Shown here piece after piece: positions 20,743 to 32,700 of a DNA stretch of 64,000 nucleotides. The position numbers and the translations under genes were made by a program. Below the pieces are notes generated by a model. The model searched no databases. It saw only the letters and a list, made by a program, of their open reading frames with translations, and was not told the DNA's origin. The stretch spans positions 62,001 to 126,000 of the forward strand of contig NMRA01000691.1 in assembly GCA_002633005.1 (NCBI GenBank), written 5' to 3'. The first letter of the stretch is position 1, and every line of letters begins with the position of its first letter. The stretch is from Phoronis australis. Its lineage: Eukaryota; Phoronida; Phoronidae.

Positions 20743-23700
20743 CTGTGGGAGGTGACAACAAAATTCAAACTAGCGAAGGAACAATGTGGTATTCATACAT
20801 GTAAAAGCCTTAAGGATTTAAAACACTATTTGTGACATCCTCTCGGAATCACTGATGTTGCGTAAGAAATATCTAAGCTTGTTCCAAACGCTTCTGAGCC
20901 CTTAAACTAGTTACAACATATTAGTGATGTTTTTATACGTGACGTTACCCTCTCCATATGATTCCATGCGCGTTGCTACGATGACCGTGTCGCCGAATAA
21001 ACAATATCGTGGCAGTTTCATTCCTACAACACCTGAAAATAAAGAGAATTTTGTGACCGAACTGTCCAGGACACGTGCACTGCATTTCCAGTAAACAATG
21101 GGGTATCAAAAGACTATTTCACTGGGTCATACTTTAAGGCTATGAGCAACATGCTATGTGAAAATTATCTAAAACAAATCGCGATAAACTCTGTAAAAGT
21201 ATACATTTTAGATGAGAATGCAAGTTGAATATGAATTTGATTGTATTAAGATTTTACATCTTCTTTAACAGTTTTTTTTCAAAATTACCTCCATTGCAAG
21301 ACAAAAGTGGCATAACTAAAATTGCGTTCTTTTTATATATTAAACATATCTCAAAAAACGCTGTCACAGTGTTTTTGCAAATTATATTTTCCATACCATA
21401 TGCAATAAAGTGAAACGCTATAATACTAGCATTTAGTGACAGAGGTTTGAAGAATAGTACACAAAAAGAATCGTAAGGTTTAATTTGAATCTCGTGACGT
21501 GTTTTGTACGAAAGCCCAATAGTGCTTTTTTGAAGTGAAGAAAAATATTTCATTAGGTGATAGCCGTCAGATGATTACCTGGCAAACGCCACATAATCAT
21601 TTTTAAAACGATTTGATTGAACGACTACCGTATTGTCGCTTTCGTAATTCCTAATTACCTGACGAATGCCACCTCGTCACCTCTTAATTACCGTTAAAAC
21701 GAATAGATTGAACGACTTCCGTAGTGTCGCTTTCGTAATTAACTAGCAGCAGTCAGATAATAATTTTTCCTCTCTTCAAAATGGCCTTATTGGGCTCCCG
21801 TAGTTTTGAGATATGACAATTTGAAGTTAGTTATATTTCGACATGCTCCTGAGGTTACTAAAAATATTAACGCAGCGAAAAGGTTTTACTTCTTTTGTCA
21901 ATAGCAGTAGCTTCAGCTGCACCATAAGCAGGAAAACACGTCATTTTGGTACGTAGAGCACGATGTGCTGCGATTAAAAGCATTGGGAGTCCCTTTTGGT
22001 TGCATTTGAAAAGCCTGTTTTTAATGAACAGCAAACAGGGTTGAGCCGCCCGTTACACTTGTTTGCGTAACGTTCCTGTTACCCCCTTCATTTGTCATTC
22101 TTTGCAGTATTTCACACCAGCCGTGTCCCACTGTGTATGTCACTAGCATATGCTCTGTGGTGGTATTACTACATGTACGTCATTTTATTTCTACTTGAGA
22201 ATGAAACAAGTATGTTTCGAAATATAGTGTGTTTTTTATTCATGTCTCTTGGTCAGTTGTTCTGCTGTGGGTAAGGCTTTGCTCCGAAGATACGAACGGA
22301 ACGGAATAAAGACTGTTAATAACGAAAAATGTCGTGTAATAATCAGTTTTGCATGTCGAATAAAGAAAGCATGAAATAACTGGAATTAGTGAATGTTTAA
22401 CAATATTGTGAAAACCAAGTGCTCTCCAGTTTAGCCTATGTACTGTAAGTGTGTAAATGTGTTATAAAATAACCTTTTTAGTTTGGTAGTAAAGGTCTAT
22501 CTACAACTTAAATAACAAAATTAAAATGATTGGAATGACATTTTTAAACTTCTCCCCCAGGCTAATAAAATCACGAATTAGTCGTGAATTTTACATTTTA
22601 ATGTGAAGAAAAAATGTATCTGTTTTTATGACTAATGATGTACCTTATACAAATATTATTTGCAATGGCACACTTTACAGCATCGAATTTCATTGTTTAG
22701 GTCTATTCTGTCCCATTGCCAATTTGCCGAATTTACCAAATTTAATAATCTAAATTCAAAAACAACGCGCAAGTTTAATCTTTGGAACTGTTTGTACTTT
22801 TGTATAATACAATGTTTCGTGATGCCAAAGTCATCAAAACAATTCATTCCCCATGTCAGAAGCATATCTACAAGCCTTATGCACGTTGTTTACGTCAAAG
22901 GCCTTATGCAAGTTATTTGAAAGTGACGCAAGGTGACATTTCGTCATGAATATGGCCACGAACATGTAACTGCATGAACACATGTGGACGTTTGTACGGA
23001 TTACCTGCAACCACTGGACCTGTGTGGACGCCGATTCGCACCTGAAACGGATGCTGCGGAAGGTGGCTCATGTGGTATCCTTTTAATGCGTTGACAAAAT
23101 CAAGAGACATGTCACAGATTTCCTTTACGTGTCGATCGTTCCTTGTCGGTAGGCCACTTGCCACCATATACGAATCGCCTATTGTTTCTACCTTTCACGA
23201 AAAAATAGATAGGTCTAGAAATCGCTTGGGCATATAGCGAATGCTCTGAGTTGCTAAGCGGCATTTCGGTAGCGATATAGTGACACCATTTTTCAAACCT
23301 ATTAAAGGAGAATGCCACCCAAAAACAAACTATATTGTATCAATTTAGATCGAGTAGTTCTACTCGATAATGGCACGTTCGGTTGCGTTACCTGACACCT
23401 GACGGCAGACGGAGGTGTTGAAATTATCCAATGACGTAATTGGTTTCACACGCAGTCTGTTCAGCAGGCAGGCCAATTTACCAAGGTCCGTAGCAGCCGG
23501 GAGTTTGGGGTCTCAGTATTCTTCCGTGAAATACACACAAGAGAACCTAGATCTGAGTTGTTTATACTTTTGATTTTTTTAGTTTTAAGCACACAAAACG
23601 CTTGTTATCCCGGCCAGTGGCTCGGAACCCGATCACTAGGCCCGGCGTCGCAGCCGGACTGACTCCGCCCGGCCAGTGGCTCGGAACCCGATAAGGCCCG

Positions 23701-26700
23701 TCGCGGCCGCCGGAACTGGCACGAACATAAACCAGCTTGAGTTGGAAACTAAACTTCCAGTCACGAAAAGACTCTAATAGTGAGCCGAAGAAATAATGTG
23801 CACGTAATTATTTATGTGGATTAGCCACGAAACTGAAAATCTACTTACTTGTCGTGGGCCGCGAAGTCGGGTTCCACTTCCACAGACCGTCAGGGCAAAG
23901 GTTGTACAGTAAAAATGATTTGAATAATGTATTTGTAACATGTGACCATAGCATATAAAATCGAGTAATTGTTTCACAACAGCTTTCGTCTGTCAGCCAA
24001 TTCTGAATTAATATGCGCTCTCACGGCCTCGGTGCCCGATCAATTACCTTTATTGCCGGCACCAAAAGCCAGTAACGCAGTGCTTTATTCATTACTGGCT
24101 TCTCAACATATGCACTCACTAATACTGCATAGGCATAACAAATTGTATCTAATGTGATAGACTTTGTTTCAGTTTCATATAAGCATTGGTTAGGATGAGA
24201 ATAATTCATTTTGAAACAGAACGCAGCATAATAAACGTCTACATTGCAACTCGCCGGCGCCAATTCCGACTTGGTCAAGAGCTCATCCGACGAAGACTTC
24301 ACAGATGGCCCGGATCGTTCGGTTTCACAGGCTATCAGTTGGGACCGGAATACACTGATCAAGTAATACCAGAGAGGCGCCGTGAACATGCACTGGCAAC
24401 GGAACGTATGGATAGTTCTTTGGTAAGCCGGAATTCATCAGAGAAATCATTGTCGACCAAATGCCGGCCACAGACACAGTGATGTTTCACGTCCTCATAC
24501 TTGCTATTAACAGCATACCTTTCATTCTTCACTACTGCGAATCATTTCATAAGCATTTCGGGCTCTCGAGGAAGTCGAAAAAATGATATACCTGCTTTCT
24601 TCTCAGCTTCATAGTTCGGACACTAGGAAAGCGGGAACCGATGCACCGCAATAGAACGGCATTCACTCTGCAGACGAACCACTGACGTCGCTGCGTCGCT
24701 TCTCACCTTCCTCACAGGTTAACGCGACACCTCTCGGTAAGGTGAGGTCGACCGTATAAAAGGCGATGTGGATATAGACCGATTAAGACGGTAAAAGAGA
24801 CTAATTAAATGGGGTGGCATTCTTCTTTAATCCATTTACATCTGCCACTAGCCCATTTGCTAATGAACGCGACGCTTTGGTCAGTCGCTTCTCCGGCCAG
24901 TAAATTATGTGGTAGCCTAATAGCGGGCAATGATGCGCATTCTTGTCGGATTTTTTTTTGTTTATTTTGTTGGGCCATTCTGGGCCGAAGATTTGAAGAG
25001 GGAACCTATTGACTCGCTCCAGCGCTCCAAATGTGTGGTTACCTATGCAAAACAAGTTTTGAGCAATAAATCTGGCTCCTGATTTTGGCTAGTAGGAATG
25101 CGGGTTACACTAACCATCACAAATATTTTCGGTATCTTCCATGACGACTTTGTCTTAATCTACTTCTTCTCCATATAATAGTGAATTTGCAAGAGAGCCT
25201 ACGTGACACCTTCAAATGAAAAATCGTCATTTGTCAACACGAATGTGGCACAGTGGAACTCGTTCTTCTAAAAACCATGTAGCTCATGGAGAAGGCCGCG
25301 TCATGCTAACGTATAGTATAAATAAACTGGAGTTATTTTCGAATAGACCATCGGGTTTTAGAATGATTTCACTATTTTTGCAGAGGACTGTGCATCAAGA
25401 CTATTTTAGCAATCCTGTGACGAGTCACTTTATAATTTTCCGAAATAGAGCATGTTTACCGAGGAGCTAGGCGCTGGGATTTGTTGCATTTAGCTTGTTA
25501 TCTTTTCTATGCAAGAATTGTCTCATAGGCGGATTTAGGGAGGCGGGGGGCAGAACCTCCCTTGGCTGCTGCAAGCAAAATGAAACAGCAACAGCGTGAA
25601 GCGTTAGGAAATATCGAGTTCAGTAACTAGGACCGTAGCGGATGAGGGGGATCAGATCCCAGAGGAATCGTGTTCCCTTTTCTAGACGACCGATAGATTT
25701 TTTAACAGAAAGTCCACATCCCGGCCCCAGCAAATTTCGGGCCCTTGTGCACATACAGTAGCGCTCTGCCCAATTCCCCGAGGCAACATGTTGGGCCCCC
25801 CTTATGATATCCTAGATCGGCCAGACGGCCACTGTGTTTATACGCCCCTTACCTTATATACATTGTATGAATCCATGATGTCGTCAAGCAATACCGTAAC
25901 TTCTGTCAGCATGTTGACAATTTCTTGAGGAGTGCTCTTCGACGATATAACAGTAAAACCAACGATGTCACTGTTGAATATGGTCACAGACTCGTAGGAC
26001 TCGGGATGAACCTGTACTCCAGCTTTCAAGTCTTCGGCTACCTCTCTAGCAACATGGAAGGGCATATAACGACAAGCATTAACGTCAACACATAATCTGA
26101 TTTAGCAAAGAGCACAAAAGAAAGAAATAACGATAATTACGTGCTATCACAGAATACAAAACTAGGAGACGCCCTCAATTCGTAAAAAAGGAATGTGTCA
26201 GAACAAATTCCTGAAGCATTATTTATACACTGTATATGAGAAACAGAATCTCTTCGTCATCGTTGTTGGAACTTGACACATGCTTTGATAAATCATCTCT
26301 AGTCTTCGTATGAAGTAAGTGTACAACAGTATATTAAAATCAAATAACTTTTGTCATCACGAATTCAAAGGATCGTTCGTGAACATGCAAGCATGTGCAA
26401 AGTAAATAGCCACAGACTTCAGATTGTTAAAAGAAACTTTAGGTGGTCCCCAGTACTTATAACACCTAATTATTGTGCAATGGCGAAAATAACTGTGCAA
26501 AACTGTACTGTATCTCATTTGTAATGTTTGTAGGTGGCTGCCCGAGAACACTGTTAGAACATTCACGAGGCCAAGAGACGAGTGACAAAATTTACTCGGC
26601 GCAGCAACTGAAACTAATGACATACTAGTTCAAATCTAAAAGAATTGAAACAGATGACATCAAACGGGGAGTCATCGGGGCGATCGAACATGATGGCCTA

Positions 26701-29700
26701 GACGTCTGGAAGGATAACCAGTGCTATAGTGGTAAAATTAGAGGTAACTAGGCACTCAAAGCCCACCGTATCACCTCGAGTACTGAAAGTAACTTACGGT
26801 GCTTAGGCTCTACGCTCAAATGACAAAAGGTGGTTGGCTGCGCCTACGTGCGCCTACGCCCCACTACAGCACGGGCGCATAACATAAGACAGGGAACCAT
26901 TGAGCAAAATGTTTGAAGATATTTCTAGACCTACAGGTAGTCACACAAGAAAAATGAAGTTGCAACCTCTAGCCGCACCCCCCCCCACACATGGTACTAG
27001 GATAAAAGGAGCGGAGCAATGCCCTTCAGACTTATAGGGAAATAGTGTCGACATCACTAGAAAATCCTTAGGAACTAAGCCTTTGAGTGACGTGGCAAAC
27101 TATAGACCTTGGGCCCGTTCCAACAAAACTGACTCAGCTAAGACAAATCTTAAATTTTAGTAAATTTTAAGGCAAAACTTAAATTTGTCTCGAGACCGTT
27201 TCATAAAAGAGATAGTAAGTTTGAATTAAGTTTTTGATAAAATGTTTGTCTTAATTTCAACTATTTTACCGGATGGGGAAGTCATAAATGAACATATGTC
27301 AGTTTCTTGGAACGGGCCCCTTATTCATGCAGTCGCCATTTTAAAAATGAGTATCTTTTTAGGTTTTAAAATCAATACATTTGAGACATACATATATGTA
27401 GGCACGTGAAAAAATACGGTTTGCACTTGGATTAAGCGAAGAATACATTGTTTTTAAAAGCTTAAAGGAGTCTATTTGTAACATGTGAAGTGAATAAGGT
27501 GTATACATGGGTGAAAAATGCGACGAGAAAACACGTTAAGGACACCAAGAAAACAACTACTGTGTAATATTGGCAGTGTGACCGAAGCCAACTTAAGCGA
27601 CATCTGAGGCCCCTTCCAAGAAACTGACTTAAGTTCATTTTTGACGTAAGTCTCAGATTTGTCTCAACTTCCAAACTTTGAAACTTCCACATCCGGTAAT
27701 TTAGTCAAAATTTTAGGAAAACTTGAGTAAAAACCTTAGGTCAAACTTAAGATCTCTTTCTTGAAGCGGACTTGAGACAAATTTAATTTTTGTCTTAAAA
27801 TTGACTGAAATTTAAGATTTGTCTTAGCTAAGTCAGTTTTCTTGGAACGGGCCTCAGGTCTCGTGAGACACACATTTGACTTATGTGTAACCTCTCAACA
27901 GCACGACAAAGTGATATGTTAAAGAAAAACAATATATTTCAGTACTTTGGCAACATTCTGTACAGCAGTTTATCTGTCTTTTCTTTTGCTTCTCTCAGAT
28001 TCCCTGTGCGATCTTCCACTGCCTTCTCCAAACGTTTCGAGAATTCGTCTGCTCTTTGCAGGCGGTCATCTACCACATTCTTCCTGGTAAAATAATTTTT
28101 GCTTTTTTACACATCGGACAATAAAGAATCGACAAATTGTCATAAAATGTAAGATTTGAACGCCAACCCATTGTCTCGAGCTACTTCGTGCATCCTAAGT
28201 ATTACAAATGACTCCTTTCGACTACATTAGAAATCATCCTACCTAAAAATAAACTCACCAATTTATATCTCGCATATACACAGCACCGCCAATCATAATG
28301 TAATATACAAGTACACATGACCACTGTCAGTACAGTGACCCGATAATAATAACCTGATCCGGTGTAGTAAAAAATAATTGCAGACTGTCTGGTACATGTT
28401 GCATCAGACGTGCGCAGGTCACTTAGGTGGACCCATTGCGCCGATCACCTTTTGTGCATTATTAACATATAGTTTAAACCGAGTTGAAGAGTTAGAGACT
28501 GAGTCAAGGGATTAGTAGAGTGCCCCTGTGGGACTCGAACCCCCACTTTGATTAAAGGAAGTGGACACATATCCCACAAGGCCACACTTTTCCTTTGAAT
28601 ACTGGTGCGGGGGCGGATCCAGGACTTTGGGTTAGGGGAGTCAGGGCACAGGAATAACCAGAAATAACCAGAATTTCAGCAGATGCGCCTGCCCAGCCTA
28701 TAATGTGGGGGTGCAGGGTCTCGAATTCCTGTGTTTGCGGACCTTTTGACTAAAAAAAACGGCATACGGGGTTTGTTCAGGGCCTATGCAATGTTTATTC
28801 ACTCCCTGGTTGCGCGCGTGTGGTAGTCAGCAATTCGCACACAAACTTCCAAATGGTATTTGATAGAATTTTAGGGGGGACGTGGCCCCCTTGCCCCCCC
28901 CCCCCTAAATACTCCATTGTGGTGTGAGTAACAAATTATATCAAACCTTTCTCCAGACATGTTACACAAGTAATTTTTAAGATACTTCGTATCTGGTCTC
29001 TCTTCGGATGCCTCTTGCCAGCATGTTTTCATCAGCTTGGTCAACTCTCTGAACGCTTGTTCACAGATAGTCTCGTCTGTATTCCTATGTATGTAGGGTC
29101 GGTGAACAGTATGGGTTAAATCGCGACCCTTGTACAGCTTGGCAATTGTCTCGGCAAAGTAATCTGTTAACCAATTAAAGTCCATGGTATTCCACGTCAG
29201 AATGGTGAATTTTGTTCGTTTTAAAATTAAGATGACTGTGATGGAAAGATGATAATATCGATTGACCACGAACGTAATAAAAACAACACAATCAAAGTTA
29301 TGACAGAGATAGACTAAGATGTAAATCAGAAATACTGAACAAAAATACGACCACGTCTTAAATGAAAAATAAAATAAAACACAGCAGCATTCCATGTATG
29401 ACTGACAGAAAAATTGTCACTTATTTCTATAGTCGTCCGACTAAAGCATTTGTATCCCCTAAAAGGTATCTGGTGTCAGGAGAGGGTCACCTTGACAACG
29501 GCAGCAGATACTGGAGCGCAACCCATTGTATATCTGCTGTACACTTGCCTTTGAGGTATTTACTTTTTATATCTAACCAACTAAAGACGCCCTTGCGAAA
29601 TACAATCTCGTGCAGGATGAGTCCATAACTGTAGATGTCGCCTTTCATAGAACCATGTGGCGGTCTCGATTTGTGTGTCATGCGTAACAGTTCTGGCGCC

Positions 29701-32700
29701 GTCCACAACATAGCTACAAAGAATAGTAATCTACAAATCTATAAGCGTCACCTCTATACTTTCATAGTAGGCCTAATGAATATATTGTGCGATTGGATAA
29801 CTTGCTCTGTATTTTTATTTAGAACTAGTTTGCAGAAAAAACGGTCCCTGACGCATGGTTTTGTATCTTTGTATGATTAAAAAACGGGATCGAATTCAAC
29901 AACAGTCTCCTGGCGAGAAAATCTAGTCAAAATCACGTGATCTCATTGAAAAGACATGGCAATTTCTCGCAGAATCTCGCGAGCTCCTGCTTTTCTGCCA
30001 AGACATTAGCGTAATTTAACTCTACAAAGATGGCACCTTTATTCGGGTCAACTGAATGCCGTCTCCTGAACCGTCGAAGTGCCGGAATGCCATGGTCGGT
30101 AATCTTCAACACCCATCTGCTGTCCATAATGCAGTTTGTGCTTTTCAGTCGACCGTGAGACTTGACAGACGTTTGCGTATGAAGAAAGTGCAGACCCTGG
30201 AATGAACATTTATAGAACGTCGGAAAATTTACTTCCAAGCGACGGAAGCAAAGCTCCAGATGAACGTTTATTCAGACTGAATAGTATACATGGCTTCCTG
30301 AAAAACAGCTATTAAAACCTTGATTTATATAGCGTGATTGTTCCTAAAAATTGCCCTTGTTGATCATCGTCCAATCCGTGATTAAATTCACACGTGAAAT
30401 GATAATTTTTCATTATTTACAGATTCCGCATACCTGCGTGAGATCGTCAATAAGGGACATCTTGAAATACCAGTTGAGGGAAACGTCGTGATTCAGCAGA
30501 ACATTCTAAAAGAGAAAGTGCTGTTACTTATCTTTTCAATTCAGCGCATGAATATTAAATTTGTCTCCATCAGGTGAAACAGGAATCAGTGCCAGAGAGG
30601 GTACAACTATTAATTTTGATTTTTTTCTAAATCACGCATCTACCAGATTTGCGAGGTCCACGCAGCTTTAGCTAAAGATTAGGACAGGCGCAAAATTAGA
30701 CTTAATTCTACTTGATTAGGGGCCCTACAGAATACTCTTTTCTAAAAGCAAGTAATTGACGTGTAATACGATCTAAAAGAATGTGCAATGAGGCACGTGA
30801 CGAACATTTTTGTTATATTATGAACAAATCATTGATACTAATTGGAATTCCTGTCCGGTTAGCAAATGAGCCTACGTTACATCAAAATTTTAAAGAACAT
30901 TCATGCTGTCAAACTGTACAACAGTAAACATACAATGTACTGATTACCTGCAAACATCCCTCTGGTAAGTAGGTGTACAGCAAGAACATAACCGGGGTGC
31001 GGATTGCAGCACCAACGAAGCGATTTATGTTATCATGAGCCATTTGCCGAAGCTGCAAACATACAAGTACGTCTTTTAATAAAAACCCAGCCTCAATGCA
31101 CCAGTAACTAATGACCGATAGTTCATCCAAGCCACCATATCTGGTAAACTACGGTAAGTTTTTTAAAACTTACCGTAGTGTTCCACAGGCTTAAAAGCCT
31201 GTGGAACACTTCTAAATTCTTAGTTGCGTTTGGAAAGTAAGAATATTCCGTCAAATTAAAGTTAAAGCACTAAAGCTATAGAAACGGAGAAACACCTATA
31301 TGTAGCTCGTTGTCTAGAATCAAGAACCTTAAAGTATTTTTATAGAAACCAACACTCACCTCATTCAATTGAGCAAGAGTTTGCTTACTCAAAGATTCCG
31401 TGCCGATGTTTAACGGTTCTATGACTACCGGGATGCCTTTACATCGCCCAATATTTAAGGATTTCATAGCGGTGGTCTCCCACAAAATTCCAAGCGATCG
31501 CCGCGACACGCGCTCTTGAGGTAGGCTCAAACTACTTGTCTACAAAATAAATTTGGAAGTCTGCCAGCGAGCGACACTATATTCACTTGCAGGTGCTGAT
31601 GCATAAACATGTCAATTGTAAATACAAATAGAGACCACTTGTTGGCTTTGATTTTCACGTAAGTGCCTGAATACAGGCATTTATACAGGGTTGCGTTCCG
31701 TGGTGCAGCACATTTCTTGGTGAGATCACAAAAAGTCAGGCTGGAGAAGGATAGGCGTTTCTCCGATGGGGTACCTTAGGCGAATTTGCCCAAATGATGG
31801 CGCTGTGACTAATGCGACATTAAGTCGATTTTGTTCTGAGTTGATCGAATGAGTGAATAAAGGTGGCAATGATTCTATCACCATAATAGCGAGTTGATGG
31901 AGGTAACCAGGCCCGTAGCCAGGGGTTTCGATGGTTCGATCGAACCNNNNNNNNNNNNNNNNNNNNNNNNNNNNNNNNNNNNNNNNNNNNNNNNNNNNNN
32001 NNNNNNNNNNNNNNNNNNNNNNNNNNNNNNNNNNNNNNNNNNNNNNNNNNNNNNNNNNNNNNNNNNNNNNNNNNNNNNNNNNNNNNNNNNNNNNNNNNNN
32101 NNNNNNNACCAGTAACTAATGACCGATAGTTCATCCAAGCCACCATATCTGGTAAACTACGGTAAGTTTTTTAAAACTTACCGTAGTGTTCCACAGGCTT
32201 AAAAGCCTGTGGAACACTTCTAAATTCTTAGTTGCGTTTGGAAAGTAAGAATATTCCGTCAAATTAAAGTTAAAGCACTAAAGCTATAGAAACGGAGAAA
32301 CACCTATATGTAGCTCGTTGTCTAGAATCAAGAACCTTAAAGTATTTTTATAGAAACCAACACTCACCTCATTCAATTGAGCAAGAGTTTGCTTACTCAA
32401 AGATTCCGTGCCGATGTTTAACGGTTCTATGACTACCGGGATGCCTTTACATCGCCCAATATTTAAGGATTTCATAGCGGTGGTCTCCCACAAAATTCGA
32501 AGCGATCGCCGCGACACGCGCTCTTGAGGTAGGCTCAAACTACTTGTCTACAAAATAAATTTGAAAGTCTGCCAGCGGGCGACACTATATTCACTTGCAG
32601 GTGCTGATGGATAAACATGTCAATTGTAAATATAAATAGAGACCATTTGTTGGCTTTGATTTTCACGTAAGTGCCTGAATACAGGCATTTATACAGGGTT

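Larger units (their letters stand above)
31101..31946. repeat. Near-identical duplicated block, copy 1 (probable assembly artefact)
   Basis: This block and 32109-32956 are the same sequence offset by 1008 bp, with only a handful of single-base differences. Copy 1 ends at cgatcgaacc exactly where copy 2 enters a poly-C run; the intervening 161 Ns therefore start at the poly-C tract. Confidence 0.9.

Noticed and set aside
24021-24389. 122-codon minus frame inside the TTAA element
   Set aside because: The aligned copy at 16.8-17.3 kb does not keep the frame open, so it is incidental to a non-coding transposon.
28516-28590. Functional tRNA gene
   Set aside because: A and B boxes are present, but acceptor-stem pairing fails and the segment is part of a repeated SINE.
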